Part shown: positions 20,931 to 32,521 of the stretch, piece by piece
Layout: the number at the start of each line of letters is the position of its first letter
Position numbering within the stretch: position 1 is the first letter of the stretch
Assembly (NCBI RefSeq): GCF_000283155.1
Contig: NW_004454282.1
Span: 831,283 to 895,282, forward strand
Length of the DNA stretch: 64,000 nt
Reading direction: 5' to 3'
DNA from: Ceratotherium simum simum
Taxonomy: Eukaryota > Chordata > Mammalia > Perissodactyla > Rhinocerotidae
Notes under the pieces: model-generated
Databases searched by the model: none
What the model was told of the DNA's origin: nothing
What the model saw: the letters and a program-made list of their open reading frames with translations, nothing else
Position numbers and translations under genes: made by a program

Positions 20931-21115
20931 GCTATATGGCAAGACCTCTACTTAATGAATCTACCCCATTAATCTTCACAATTATCCCTGTAGGTAGATA
21001 CATTGAGATCATCCCTGTTTAACAGATGAGAAAACTGAGGCTTAGGTAGAACTCACCCGCAGTAACAACACTTGTAAGTAGCAGAATTGAATTGAAACTT
21101 GAGTTTGTGGCCCCT
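20915..21115 (-). mobile_element. MIR SINE (antisense)
   Basis: It has 'ttcagtacctgctatatggc', 'attaatcttcacaattatcc', 'acagatgagaaaactgagg' and 'aacacttgtaagtagcagaa', a clear antisense MIR. Confidence 0.85.
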
Positions 21116-22060
21116 GAAATGATCAGGCAATGGTTATTGATTTTTAAGTCCAGATGATGACAAATTTTTATTTGATCTTAGAGTCTGAATTGGGTATTTT
21201 TCATAGAAAACAATAAGTCATACTTTGGATGGGAAGATAAAAGTCCCATAATTATGTTCTGCCGCAGCCCAGATACAGACATGCTGAAAATATTTTGGGG
21301 AGGAGAATACATGGGTTGATGGATTTCTGTCATCTGCCATTGGATTGAATGATTAAAGCCGGTTTTGCCTGTTGGCTAAAAGTATTTGATAAAAATTAAA
21401 CCATTTGGTATGAGCAAGAAAAGTAGAGACTCTGTCATTATTATCACCATCATCTCAAGTAGTCACATATATTGATTTCCTGTGATGTCCCTGTCAGTTC
21501 CAAACAGTTATACTTGTCTTTAAATAAAGTTATATAGTTCAATAAATATTGCAGCCTGGCATGAATTGCATTATTTTTACATAAATAGGTTTTTTTCAGA
21601 TAGTCTCATTATTTATGTATTTCAAGAATATAGTACCTTGAAGACCTTGACTTATTTGGGAATGGCATGCAAATTGGGATCCCTGAAAATCTATTGGCAC
21701 ACATTTAAGATAAATTTTCACAAGCGGGAGATTATTTTGGGAGCATAATGCATCATTTTCCTTACATAATTAATGGCTCTTAGTCTGGCATTACTGGAGA
21801 GCTACATTTTATTAGAGTATGTTGAACAGGGTTCCTGAGAAACTGTTTTCTTTTGAAAATTTGAAATATTATTGATCAAGATCACTTAGGCCAATTCTCT
21901 GCACAAGGTACATTCTTATCTACTGATTCCATGAAAACATGGAAATTCTTTGCTTTTCATAGGTAAATAATCTGGTAGAGATTATTGGTCCTGGAATATC
22001 TGGTTGACCAGGATATGATAGGATGGAGCTTGGAGAGTTCTCTATGATTAGATGGGATGA
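21116..22060. other. Unannotated intronic sequence
   Basis: About 950 bp with nothing recognised. Confidence 0.4.
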
Positions 22061-22061
22061 A

Positions 22062-22140
22062 GAGAGAGTGTGTGTGTACACATGCACATGCGTGTGTATG
22101 TCTGTGCTTCTGTGCAATTGTGTATGTGTATACTTGTATA
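22062..22140 (+). repeat. Degenerate (TG)n microsatellite
   Basis: Imperfect TG/CA alternation including 'gtgtgtgtgtacacatgcac' and 'tgcgtgtgtatgtctgtgc'. Confidence 0.9.
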
Positions 22141-22719
22141 TTTAGAGTAGTTCTTTCTTATTTATTTTCAAAGACAAATGTGATAAATTTTGCATATTTC
22201 TTGCCTATGATCTCAGTCTACTAGTGGAAACAATTGAGATCTGACCATAATTGGAAAAATTATAGACTTTTAAAGGAATGTTTATCACATTAGTCACAAT
22301 TCCATTTCACATTGGGTATGAGACTAGCATTTAACCAGGTGAAATACAGCCTTTAGCCAGGTCCCAGATGTGATCTGAGTTATACTAAAGTGGAAATAGT
22401 ATGTCCCTTGATAGTGGCACTATACTCTCTTTGCATGTCTTATGATTTTATTGGTGTATTTTTATTAGCTCCTTCAAAACATAGGCCAATATTACACAAT
22501 TTACTAAGTATTTCTGATGCATGCTTTTTGTTAATATCAAATGCCAATAGGTTTTATAGTAAAATAATTTTTTTTAGCATTTTAAAGATAGTATTGTCCA
22601 TAGTTGCTATGGTAGGTCCCATCTGAGTCTACATCTATCCCATAGATTTCAGGACAAATTCCACAATGTCACATATTAAGGACTAGAGAACAGGTTTTAT
22701 TGGGAGACTTACATAGGTC
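22141..22719. other. Unannotated intronic sequence
   Basis: AT-rich; nothing recognised. Confidence 0.4.
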
Positions 22720-23064
22720 AAGAGTTAGCAAGAAGGGGGCTGGCCTAGTGGCATAGCGGTTAAGTTCATGTGCTCTGCTTTGGCGGCCCAGGGTTCGCCA
22801 GTTCAGATCCTGGGCGCGGACCTACTTACTGCTCATCAAGCCATGCTGAGGCGGTATCCCACATGGAGCAACTAGAAGGATGTACAACTATGACATACAA
22901 CTATCTACTGGGGCTTTGGGGAGAAAAAGGGAAAAAAGGAGGAAGATTGGCAACAGATGTTAGCTCAGAGCCAATCTTCCTCAAAAAAAAACAAAAACCT
23001 CAGTGTGATGAAAGGCAAAATGGGGAAATATTGCTTTAAAAAAAAAAGAGTTAACAAAAAGAAG
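22720..23064 (+). mobile_element. ERE SINE with probable 3' read-through transduction
   Basis: Starts at 22736 with 'gggggctggcctagtggcat'. B box near 22791 is split into 'gggttcgcc' and 'agttcagatcc'. The body ends 'ggggctttgggg' near 22911-22922, and a single 'gatgttagctcag' extension runs to about 22983. An A-rich stretch follows, then about 45 bp of non-ERE sequence ending in a second A run. The likely target-site duplication is 'aagagttagcaagaag' (22720-22735) and 'aagagttaacaaaaagaag' (23046-23064). This places the extra 45 bp inside the insertion. Confidence 0.88.
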
Positions 23065-23920
23065 AGAAGTCAAAGGCTCCCTAATCCCTAATCCACATCC
23101 CACTGAAAGATATGTCAGGACCTGGCTGCCTTGAGCCTGAATGTGGATTTGTGTTCCTGTCGAGGGTCCCTCCTCTCTAATAGTCTATTATGTCAGTAGA
23201 GGATAAGCAGACTGCTGTGCCTCAGGCAGCTATTTGTAGGAGTTCTAGAGTACCATTTCCCAGCATCTAGAGATCTTCAGACCCAGTGAGATGTTACCAT
23301 ATCCCTTGCATGGAGCATGAAGCCCCTGGTTGTATGATAAGCTGATTTACGTGATCCTCAAGCAGGCAGGTATAACATTTTCTCAAAGCTGGCTACCTCT
23401 AAGACAGTCTCGTCATGTAGTAGAAGGCTTGCTGTAATAACCATGAGACTTATTTATCGTCATCTGACCTAAGTGGATAGATGCACTAATATGGATAAAA
23501 CAAGTGAAGTGTCATGGTTTTTATCTTCTAGGAGTTTATGAGATATCGTTCTTGAAGTCTAAACTTTTTGAATAAAAAAATAGCACTATAATATGTGCCT
23601 TTTGCAGGAAAGTATAATTAAAAGCAATAAATGAATACATATGCAGATTCATTAAACTTATTGATAATATTTTAAGGATCCTGCAGTTTGTAGATATAAG
23701 ATTAAATGTTTAAAATAGACCTTATAGCCATCCTGATTTACATATTTCCTTGGAGAGAATCATATTGAATTATACATGATTTCTACATTGATTTACATAC
23801 AAATTAGTTTACTAAACAAATGATGGTTTATACATTGAGCTTATTTATTTAATTTTAACAGACTAGTAAAATGGGCATTTGTTGTCCTCCAAATTCTATG
23901 TTTTCATTTAGATAAAGATT
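23065..23920. other. Unannotated intronic sequence
   Basis: About 850 bp; no repeat or gene recognised. Confidence 0.4.
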
Positions 23921-23924
23921 ATAA

Positions 23925-24235
23925 TGTTGACAATAATAATAATCCTAATCTTAATAATAACAACAGCAGTCATTTGTGGAGTACTTAGTCTGGTGGTAGT
24001 AAAGAACCAAGCCATATATATATATTTACACATATGTATGTATGTATATATTCATTTAAGCTGCACACCAACCCTGGGAGGTAGATTCTACTATGATACC
24101 TACTTTTCAGATAAGAAAACTTAGAATTAAAGAATTTCCGTAATTTGCTCTTCATCACTGCTTGTGGAAGCAGGATTTGAATCTAAGCAATTTGACTCTA
24201 AAGCCCCATGCCTTATATCACTATTGAACACTGCC
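23925..24235 (-). mobile_element. MIR SINE (antisense) with internal (TA)n/(TG)n patch
   Basis: (AAT)n-rich start, 'tttgtggagtacttagtctg', then (TA)n with GTATGTATGTATA at about 24015-24050, then 'caccaaccctgggaggtaga', 'cttttcagataagaaaactt' and 'gcaggatttgaatctaagca'. Confidence 0.75.
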
Positions 24236-25300
24236 TCCTCTCCAAAAGATGTAAGACCATCTTGTAGATATTATTTTAATACATAAATGCTATGTGCTGA
24301 GTTTTTAAAAAATTGGATTTTAAATCTACACTAAGTTGGCTGTGTATCTGATTACCAATCATGTCTTTTTAGGTACTGCATAGAAGACACAGTTAAATAT
24401 TAAGTGAAAACATCCCTGATAGTATTTTCTTATTTGAAGTTATCTGGTTTCCACACATAGCAAATATGAGCTCAGAAATTGTTTATTTAGGGAGCTCACC
24501 GAACAAAATATCTTGAGCTTTGTAGAGGGAAAGGGATGAAAGACCAGGTCACTCCTCAAGCTTAGTTTGCAAATGCTTTGGCAGCTGCTCTTGGCAGCTA
24601 CTGTCATTTCCAAGGCATTTACAAGGCAACCTACATTCTTTTGTAGCTACTGCTACTCTACTTAATCCTCTTCGTTACCAGTTCAGTATAGCCAAGATCT
24701 CAGAGACGGTCATGAAAATTACACCAAGGTAAGAGCTTTGTTTTAAATTTGATAAGGACCACAACAGTGGGTTGTGAAGGAAGGGACAGTGCCTCTTCTG
24801 AATTTGTAGTGCGCCTTCTAGGTTCAGCGTTAACAATTTGAATGTAATTTTAGGAGCTTTAAAGAGTCTGACAGGGAGGACCTTACACTTAAATGTGAGA
24901 GCCTTAATCAAAGTCTGTAAAAATGCCAAGGCATTTCTGTTCCGACATAGGGCTCATGAGTCATAATTTTGATAAACTTCAACATAGAGGTCTAGCAACA
25001 CCGTGCATCTGGTGACGGCACCCGAGCTGTTCTCCTGGAAAGGTGCAAAAGAATCAGCAACATGAAGGTATGAAAGACAGCATCTGAGAAGTGATGCTGT
25101 GTACCTACAAAAATGCCAACACAGAGGAGTACAGACTTAATCTGAACCATCCCCCACGTAAAGATGCACATATATCAAGGGGCCACGAATGAGAAAATCT
25201 GACTATATCAAGCCTGAGATGTCGGAGAAGGACTTGACAGTGTTCACCAGTCCCTGAAAACAGCCAGTGTTTGCCCCCATCTAGTCCTACGACATGAAAG
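24236..25300. other. Unannotated intronic sequence
   Basis: No repeat recognised. The 24960-25260 part is less AT-rich and contains several CpGs, unusual here, but no splice-bounded open frame was found. Confidence 0.4.
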
Positions 25301-26425
25301 TACTATTGAAAGTAAACACACGTGAACAACCTACATGTAGGAGGAGGGAAGCATTGCAATTTGTCAGTTTTTCCTCTCCCCTCCCCCTATCTAATGAACT
25401 TCCTTATATCCATCAGTTCTAACCAGGCAGCTGCTGAATTTTTATTCAGGCTTTGGTTGCCTCAAGAATTGATTTTTCTAATTCTCTTTTACGGCCTTCC
25501 CTTAGCAGGCTATTTTGAGGTTGTGACATACTCTGAATTCAGCAGGTGCTTCAAGCCTGGCAGCATCTTATTGCCTCTCTTCCTGCTCCCTTTAGTGACT
25601 CCCAGTATCAAACATGATTGCTCCTCCGATTTTAATTTTTACTTGCTGTGTCACCGAACAACCTTGTTAGTCCTATCACTGAGCCCAGTTGGCACTGTTA
25701 GGAGGTCTGAGTAGTTCCACACTCCGAAAACTGCAGTGGTTTTAGCAAGTACAATTGCACACTCTGAATTGTCTTACCCTTATTATACAGGAAATCTTCT
25801 GGCTTATTTTAAGGAAGAAAATGCTTTAGAGAGAAAAGAGGGAAAAAAATCAAAGCAAACTCTGTTTGCCTCTCAACATTCTAATCACCAAGGATTGGAA
25901 TTCTCAGGGACCAATTTCAATTTGGCGTTTCTAGTTAAAATTGAGTTGTGTGTGCATGTGTGTATGTATACACACATTCACATATATTTTTTTAAATATA
26001 GTTTGTGAACTACAGTGAAGCCAGCACTCCTTCCTTGATTTCATGTGTGTATCACTCTTATTCCATAATTTAAAAATATCAGGAAACCTATGTGGCTTTA
26101 ATAGAAATTCCATGAAGTTACACCCTAAAGGCAAATAAATATAAATAGTTCCCAGCACCTAAGGGTCTACAAATCAATTCAATTAGTTGATATATTTATT
26201 TGTGCAGGTAGAACCATGACATTTGCACAAATGTTGTCTCAACATATATGCATGAATGGGGAGATAAAGATCCACTTTCTTGGTTTTGTAGCTGAACAAA
26301 TTTCCTCAAGCTGTTACTAATGGTAACAACTTTTCCTATTTAAAGGGCATTTTCAAATGGGACAACAGGCTATGTTTCCTTTCCTGGATTTAAAAGTAAT
26401 TTCAAATACACTTACATCTATACAA
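25301..26425. other. Unannotated intronic sequence
   Basis: It includes a 130-codon open frame at 25322-25714 without recognisable domain or plausible codon bias, taken as chance, and a (TG)/(CA) patch near 25948-25985. Confidence 0.4.
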
Positions 26426-26429
26426 CAGA

Positions 26430-26545
26430 ATATATTATTAACAATAACAACTAGCATTTATTAAATATATACTATATACCAAGCACTGTGCTAAGTGTTT
26501 TGCATGTGGTATCCCATTTTAATTTTCAAAATTGGTTAGTCAGTG
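26430..26545 (-). mobile_element. MIR SINE fragment (antisense)
   Basis: 'ctagcatttattaaatatat', 'accaagcactgtgctaagtg' and 'cccattttaattttcaaaa' match an antisense MIR 3' half. Confidence 0.75.
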
Positions 26546-26849
26546 GCAGTTCCAGATATTCTATGCACTAAGGAATCAGTGATGGCAATCTGGTTTTAAA
26601 GTAGACTAAGGAGCTTGCCTTGAGGCTGAATATCCATTTTAAGCATGTTATTTTTACTTGGGGTATATGTTATAGATCAATATAAATTGCAACATTTCCT
26701 AAAAATACCTTCAGTCACACTATGCTAAAGACTGGTAAAATATCTATTGTCCATTTCAGAGATCAGGGGATATCCACATCTAAGGACCATGGAACATATG
26801 GTTGGAGATTTGGCTAATGCTCTCCTATGCCACCCCTTGACACTGTTAC

Positions 26850-27002
26850 TAATTGTAGGTTCCATTTTATCCCAGTTTTACAGACAATGAAACTAAGGCT
26901 TATAGAGTTTAAATGACTTCTCAAGGTCATACAGCTGGTATATGGTGGAGAAAGAATTCAAAACTAGTCCAACTGAACCCAGAATCTGTGAGCTGTTAAT
27001 CA
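26850..27002 (-). mobile_element. MIR SINE fragment (antisense)
   Basis: 'ttatcccagttttacagaca', 'atgaaactaaggcttataga', 'ttctcaaggtcatacagctg' and 'tccaactgaacccagaatct' give the antisense MIR 5' half. It may belong to the same original MIR as 26430-26545, separated by a later insertion or divergence. Confidence 0.8.
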
Positions 27003-28255
27003 CCATGTAGCATTGCCATCTCCAGTTCTTTGGGGATCTCTTTTCCATACGGCCCAAGTTTATGGACCCTTTATTCTGATGCCATTTTCTTCATCCTTCT
27101 GGTTAAACTAAACCCTCTTTGGAACTAGAAAGATGGTAGTGAGTAACTAGCCCAATGTGTGGTATTATTGTACAGGGTCAGAAGACACCCAGAAAGCCCG
27201 ACTAACCATTCACAGCTTTGCTTACAGCAGTTTCTGTATTATGGCCGTCTTTTGTAGAAGGGTTTGTAGCATTCATCAAACTTCTCTTGGTTAAAAGTTG
27301 GTAATCCCAGAGAATCCTCAGCTACTCAGTCAAAGAAAATCATTCCTTAGAGGAAATTACATCAGCATTATTCATTATTGCATTAGAGAGTGTATTTTTG
27401 TCAGTTCTCTAGCAGAGATCAAATTCCTGAGGGACTTAAATGGAGAAAGAAGCATTGGGTACGAATTGGATGAGGTTCTACATTGCCGGAGGCCTGAGTT
27501 AGTTATTAGCAAGAGTCTAAAATATCTTCTTTATTGGGATTTGGAGCTCTCTGTTCCTCAACTGATAGAAATTCAGAACCTTGATTTTGGGATTCTATAC
27601 CATCTCTATTCTAGTTTATGGGAGTCTTATTAACAGATAGCATAGATAACCCACAGATTACAAGAGTTATATGGTAATAATATAAGAGAAGCAGCAGAGA
27701 AGACAAAAGTACTACTTACCTTCTTTACGAAGCACAACATTTGCCTGTTGAATATGTCATCCTATGTTTTGGCTTTGGGAAAAAGGAAGGCTTAAGTAAA
27801 TGGAGTTTCAGTGAGCACATATATGAATATGTCCTGTCATATTAAGGCAACTTACTGAACTGTTTGAAAATTTAAATTTCAGGGTGACTTAATGAATATG
27901 AATATGGGGTGAATTTTTTTTTTCACTTACTTGACTATAATTTGTTGTTAGGATGTATTCTGGAATTCTTGAGTCCCTTCCCCTCTTACTGTGCCTCTCA
28001 ATTCTCTGCCAAATTATAATTATCCGGGAATTTCGCTTTTTCATTTAGGATGGGACAAACTTGTTGGTATACTATGTGATTAGGGAGTGATATTTTGAGT
28101 TAAATAAATGGTAACTGATATTTTCCTATATGCCAAACAGAGAAGACTAATGAAATTTGAAATACAGTGTATTTCTTAATATTGAAAACATACAATATGA
28201 AATTTTGTCTTTGATTCAGAAGATACTTTGGGATCTGCTAGTATGGAAAAATCAT
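27003..28255. other. Unannotated intronic sequence
   Basis: About 1.25 kb, no gene or transposon recognised. A small hairpin-forming 'gtgaattttttttttcac' lies at about 27899-27916. Confidence 0.4.
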
Positions 28256-28256
28256 T

Positions 28257-28506
28257 AGAAATTGCCAGTCTCGGGCCTGCCCTGTGGCTTAGTGGTTAAG
28301 TGCGTGTGCTCCGCTGCTGGCGGCCTGGGTTCAGATCCCGGGTTCGCACCGACGCTACCCCTTCTCCAGCCATGCTGAGGCCGTGTCCCACATACAGCAA
28401 CTAGAATGATGTGCAGCTATGACATGCAACTATCTACTGGGGCTTTGGGGGAAAAAATAAATAAATAAAATTCTTAAAAAAAAAAAAAAAAGAAATTGCC
28501 AGTCTC
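28257..28506 (+). mobile_element. ERE SINE (short form) with perfect 16-bp target-site duplication
   Basis: Body from 28273 with A box near 28284-28296 ('gtggcttagtggt') and B box near 28327-28339. It ends 'ggggctttggggg' and an A-rich tail with (AAAT)n. Target-site duplication 'agaaattgccagtctc' is identical at 28257-28272 and 28491-28506, which indicates a fairly recent insertion. Confidence 0.97.
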
Positions 28507-28884
28507 TTGTAATATTATGCAAGTGCCGGTTTATAGAGATTTTTCTGTGGTGAGAGAAGCAGATAATCAAATCTTTACTCTACAGAAACAAAATCCTATG
28601 GAAAATAATTCTGGCGCTTTGCTGGTTTAAGTGTCTGAATAAAATGGATTAGGTAAGTAGAAAGAGTGAACATGTAAGTAATAGAGATGGTAGTTTCTAA
28701 ATATCGAATTCAGAAACTTTTGATTAATGACTTACATTTCATGTCATATGGCTTAAAGATTTTTTTTATTTCCTATCCTTAAAAACGAAATGAGGTGCAT
28801 GTGAGAGCTCCAATTGAGAAAAAATGCCCATTATGGGCTCGTATATTCCTTCTTTAACAAAGCTCTGTCTACTGTCACAGAGCA

Positions 28885-28941
28885 GCTTAGAATGATAGGA
28901 GATGTAGATTTGTGTTTCAACTCTTCCACTTAGTAGCTATG
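28885..28941 (+). mobile_element. MIR SINE, left part (split by an LTR)
   Basis: 'atgtagatttgtgtttcaac' and 'tcttccacttagtagctatg' give the MIR run up to 'cacttactagctgtg'. The continuation, 'tgattttgtgtaaatc' (MIR 'tgaccttgggcaagtt'), resumes after the LTR at 29320. Confidence 0.75.
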
Positions 28942-29315
28942 TGTATCAGTTGGGTTATGCAACACAGTCTAGCTTGTGCTGAAATTTAAAAAATGCTCCA
29001 AGGTTTCAGTGTCACAACACTGCAAATGCATATATCTTACTCACACTACATCTTCCAAGGTGATTCAGCAGGGTGCCTCTGCTCATGGGTCCGTCAGGGA
29101 CCTGGGCTGGTGGAGGCTTCCTTTCACGAGCTGCTTCAGACACCATCTATAATGGGAAGGGAAATGTGGCAAATCATAGAGGCTATTTATGTTTCTACCT
29201 GGAAGTGACACATAACTTCTGTGGCATTCCATCTGCCAGAGCAAATCACATAGTCAAAGGGAAAGAAAGTAGAATCCTACCGTGTGCCCAACAAGACATT
29301 ACTAATGACTACCAT
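28942..29315 (+). mobile_element. Solo LTR (MaLR/ERVL-type) inserted in a MIR
   Basis: It starts 'tgtatcagttgggttatgc', continues 'catatatcttactcacacta', 'agggacctgggctggtgga', 'acctggaagtgacacata', 'gcattccatctgccagagc' and 'tagaatcctaccgtgtgcc', and ends 'actaatgactacca'. Flanks 'gctatg' (28936-28941) and 'gctgtg' (29316-29321) are the probable target duplication within the MIR. Only the LTR is present. Confidence 0.8.
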
Positions 29316-29398
29316 GCTGTGTGATTTTGTGTAAATCTCTTAGTATATCCTAGCTTCATTAATCTAATCTGTTAAAAAAAAATAGTGAGGATTCCCCT
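29316..29398 (+). mobile_element. MIR SINE, right part (split by an LTR)
   Basis: 'tgattttgtgtaaatctctt', 'cctagcttcattaatctaat' and 'ctgttaaaaaaaaatagtga' continue the MIR from 28941. Confidence 0.75.
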
Positions 29399-29469
29399 GA
29401 CTTGACCCCTCTTCCCATGACCCTCCTCTGACCTTGTGTATCCTGGACACCAGAGTAAAGCATTTTTTT

Positions 29470-30240
29470 GTCATTCATTCAACAAATATTTTTTGACCTT
29501 ATAAGTGTGAAACACTGGCTGAACTTTATAGACTCTGCAGAAAGTAAAAACAGGCAAAATCCATGATCTCGTGTATCTTATGTTCTAACAGAGTTGACAG
29601 TAAACAAATAGACAAATAACTATGTAATATTTCAAGTGGTGAAAAGTTCTAAGGAGAAGAATAAAGTAGGGTAGATTTTTCAAGGAAAGCTTCTCTAATA
29701 AGAATAAATGTGTGGACACCTGAAAGAAAGGGGAGAGCAAAATACATAATTATCAGTAGGAGCAGCCTTCTGAAAAATGAAAGAGCAAATGCAGAGCCCT
29801 AAGGCAGGGTGCTGCTAGGCACTTTTGAGCAACAGAGGGAGCCCAGAGTGTCTGGAATGCAATGAGTGAGAAGGACAGTGGTAGGAGGTGGGAGATGTGA
29901 TCAGAGACATAGCAGGGTGTCACACCATGAAGGGCCCTGTAGGCACAGTAGAGAATTTGAGTTTTATTCTGAGTGAGGTGGATGGATTAGAGGGCTTTGA
30001 GCAGAGGGATATTATGATATGATCTGAATTTTCTGTGGCTTCTCTGTGGAGAATAATCTGTAGGGCAGCAATGATGGAAGCCAGGAGCACAGTTGGGCAG
30101 CTGTTGCAGTAATCCATGTTAAGATAATGTTGGCTTGGACTAGAGTGGTGTTGGTAGAGGTTAGGGGAAGGACTGGATCCTGGATGCATTTTGAACATGG
30201 AACCATCAGATTTGTTAATGGATTGGGTAGGAGATGTGAG
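29470..30240 (-). mobile_element. L2 LINE, 3' end and ORF2 C-terminus (antisense)
   Basis: Antisense L2 starting at its 3' terminus ('cattcattcaacaaatattt'). It passes 'atgaagggccctgtaggc' (L2 'gcctacaaggccctacat') and reaches the ORF2 coding end. On the minus strand, pieces such as 'TTLVQANIILTW' and 'MDYCNSCPT' match the L2 protein region that reads like 'TTLVQATIISRLDYCNS'. Multiple frameshifts make it a fossil. About 770 bp. Confidence 0.88.
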
Positions 30241-30289
30241 CTTAGCTTGATAATTATTCCTATGTACATGCCACTCATCTATGCCACAA

Positions 30290-30870
30290 AACTAACCAAT
30301 AGCCTGTCAGGTGCTAGTGCTGTTCCAAGAATTGGGGTTACAGGGGTTGAATTTTCATGAGGTTTAATTCTAATCAAGGGACGCAAACAGTAAATAATTT
30401 GAAAAAATCATTAATAAGGAAATAGACAGTGGTTAGTGCTAGAAAGAAAATTGAACCATGGGGACATGAGTGACTTAAGTGGCTACATTGGGGAAAGGTA
30501 ATCAGGCAGGTCTGCAGAGCTGAGGCCTAAGCAAAGAAGGGTCAGACATGAAGAGATTGGTGGGTTGGAAGGCAGGCAGTCAAGCAGACACACAGGTGGT
30601 GCAAGGATCCTTAGGCTTAGCTAATAGTTGTTTAAACACAGCCTGAAGGAAGAAAGTGGTTCAGCATTGGTAGGGAAGTTGCCTTGGGCCAGGTGACACT
30701 GGGCTTCGTAGGCCAGGGTAAGAATTTTAGATTATCATGAGTCTGTGGCAATAAGAAGTCTTAAGGTTTCAAACAGAGAAGGCTATGACTTGATTTACCT
30801 TTCCAAAAAAACCTCACTCTGAGTGCTGGAGAATGGCTTTTAAAGGGACTTGGGCAGTGAAACCATTTTG
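30290..30870 (-). mobile_element. L2 LINE 3' region (antisense), second copy
   Basis: A second, more decayed antisense L2 directly after the first: 'caggtgctagtgctgttcca', 'aatcaagggacgcaaacagt', 'gctgaggcctaagcaaagaa' and 'gcttcgtaggccagggtaag' in the same order. Because it restarts from the 3' end, it is a separate insertion. Confidence 0.75.
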
Positions 30871-31071
30871 GAAGCTATTGTTTTATGGCTAATTCTGCAT
30901 TCTTTTATTATCTCTACATAACCAATTGCTGTTAGTTTTGTTTTTAAAGTGAAATAAATATTTTCCACTCTGTGCTCCCACTACTCAACATTCTTAGAGA
31001 ATGAAATGATCTCCGGGAAGAAGACTTCCCAAATAGCTATGCTTTACTCTTTTTAAGCTCTGTATCTTTAA

Positions 31072-31104
31072 AAAAAAGTGTTCCATTTAAAGGAACATTT
31101 TTTT
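31072..31104. repeat. Short imperfect hairpin
   Basis: Arms 'aaaaaagtgttcc' (31072-31084) and 'ggaacattttttt' (31092-31104) pair with one mismatch around a 7-nt loop. Confidence 0.85.
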
Positions 31105-31189
31105 GAATATTTAACGCTCACTTACCATTTAAATGGAGGATAGCAAATATGCCAAAACCTTTCCTTTGCCTCATCCCTGTTATTAGCAT

Positions 31190-31490
31190 TGATTAAAAGT
31201 AATGACCTCGGAGACTCTTCAGATCTCCAGACCTGTGAGTTTTATAGATGCTGGCTCTATGCTTTTTCCCTTGACTCCTGGCTGTGGCTTCTTGGGCTTC
31301 AGTTCTATCAGCCCTCCCACAAACTTCCATTGCAACCTTGTCTAAACAATTTTAAGCTCCTCTCCTATTGCACTGCTGCCTCTCTTGTTGAGCAGATTAT
31401 ATGGACTTGTTGACTGTCAATTCCTCCAAGGCCTTTTTCTTTTGGCATCTGGTTTAATCTATTTATGTTTTTGCTGGAAATTGTCATGTG
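31190..31490. other. Unannotated intronic sequence
   Basis: No recognised feature; part of it may be diverged L1 adjoining the next entry. Confidence 0.35.
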
Positions 31491-31494
31491 AGTG

Positions 31495-31890
31495 AGGAAG
31501 AGAGTACAAATTGTTACACCCCATATTGTAGAGCAATATGAACATTCCACTGAAGTTGAATATGTGCATACCTAAAAATCTAGCAGTGATAATTCTAGAT
31601 ATATACCCTAGAGAAACTTGTGCATGTACATAAGAACACGTGTACCCAGATGTTCACCAAAGCACTGTTTGTAATAGCAAAGAGACAGAAGCAACCTAAC
31701 TGTCCATTAGAAGGGGAATGAATAAATAATCTGTCTTTTCACATAATGGAATACTGCCTAATAAAGTAACTAAATAGGAGCTACATGTATCCATAAAAGT
31801 TCCTGCAAAAATCTAATACTCAGTGAAAATAGAAAATTTTAAAATAATATAGAAATGTAATACTCTTTACGTACATTTTAGAAATATAAA
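31495..31890 (+). mobile_element. L1 LINE ORF2 end / 3' region, with (TA)(CA) tail
   Basis: Typical L1 landmarks: 'aatctagcagtgataattct' (L1 'cccagcaattccactcct'), 'agatatataccctagagaaa', 'gtttgtaatagcaaagagac', 'caacctaactgtccattaga' and 'acataatggaatactgccta'. Followed by (TA)n and (CA)n at about 31887-31925. ORF2 is destroyed. Confidence 0.85.
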
Positions 31891-32001
31891 TATATATATA
31901 CACACACACATACATACACACGCATATCAATACATGGCTAATAAAAGTATAAAAACACACATGGTAATGATACATACAAATTTCAGAAAACTTCAGTGAA
32001 T

Positions 32002-32272
32002 AAAAGCAGGTAGGAGAGGGGCTGGCCCAGTGGCACAGCAGTTAAGTGCGCGCGCTCTGCTTAGGTGGCCCGGGGTTCGCAGGTTGGGATCCCGGGCGCG
32101 CACTGGTAACACTGCCTGTCAAGCTGTGCTGTGACAGCCTCCCATATACACTAGAGGAAGATGGGCATGGATGTTAGCCCTGGGCCAATCTTCCTCGGAA
32201 AAAAGAGGAGGATTGGCATCAGATGTTAGCTCAGGGCTAATCTTCCTAAACAAAAAAAAGCAGGTAGGAGAG
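32002..32272 (+). mobile_element. ERE SINE (variant form) with 17-bp target-site duplication
   Basis: Starts at 32019 with 'ggggctggcccagtggcaca'. B box near 32074 reads 'gggttcgcaggttgggatccc', with an extra copy-like insertion. It lacks the 'cagcaactagaaggatg' segment and instead has 'cctcccatatacactagagg' followed by two 'gatgttag' repeats. Target-site duplication 'aaaagcaggtaggagag' is exact at 32002-32018 and 32256-32272. Confidence 0.96.
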
Positions 32273-32305
32273 ATAAATAAGGTCTTAGCTAAATCTGTAG
32301 TTTTT

Positions 32306-32521
32306 AAAGATATGTTAGGGCTGGCCCCATGGCTTAGCGGTTAAGTGCGCGTGCTCCACTGCCGGCGGCCCGGGTTCGGATCCTGGGTGCACACTGACAC
32401 ACCGCTTCTCTGGCCATGCTGAGGCCGCATCCCACATACAGCAACTAGAAGGATGTGCAGCTATGACATACAACTATCTATTGGGGCTTTGGGGGGAAAA
32501 AATAAAAATAAAGATATGTTA
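32306..32521 (+). mobile_element. ERE SINE (short form) with 12-bp target-site duplication
   Basis: Body starts at 32318 'gggctggccccatggcttag', B box near 32371-32383 ('gggttcggatcct'), ends 'ggggctttgggggg' and an A-rich tail. Target-site duplication 'aaagatatgtta' is exact at 32306-32317 and 32510-32521. It lies only 33 bp after the previous ERE's duplication. Confidence 0.96.

Noticed and set aside
25322..25714. 130-codon open frame, + strand, hydrophobic
   Set aside because: No recognisable domain, no splice context in frame with CNTN4, and leucine/serine-rich composition typical of translated pyrimidine-rich DNA.
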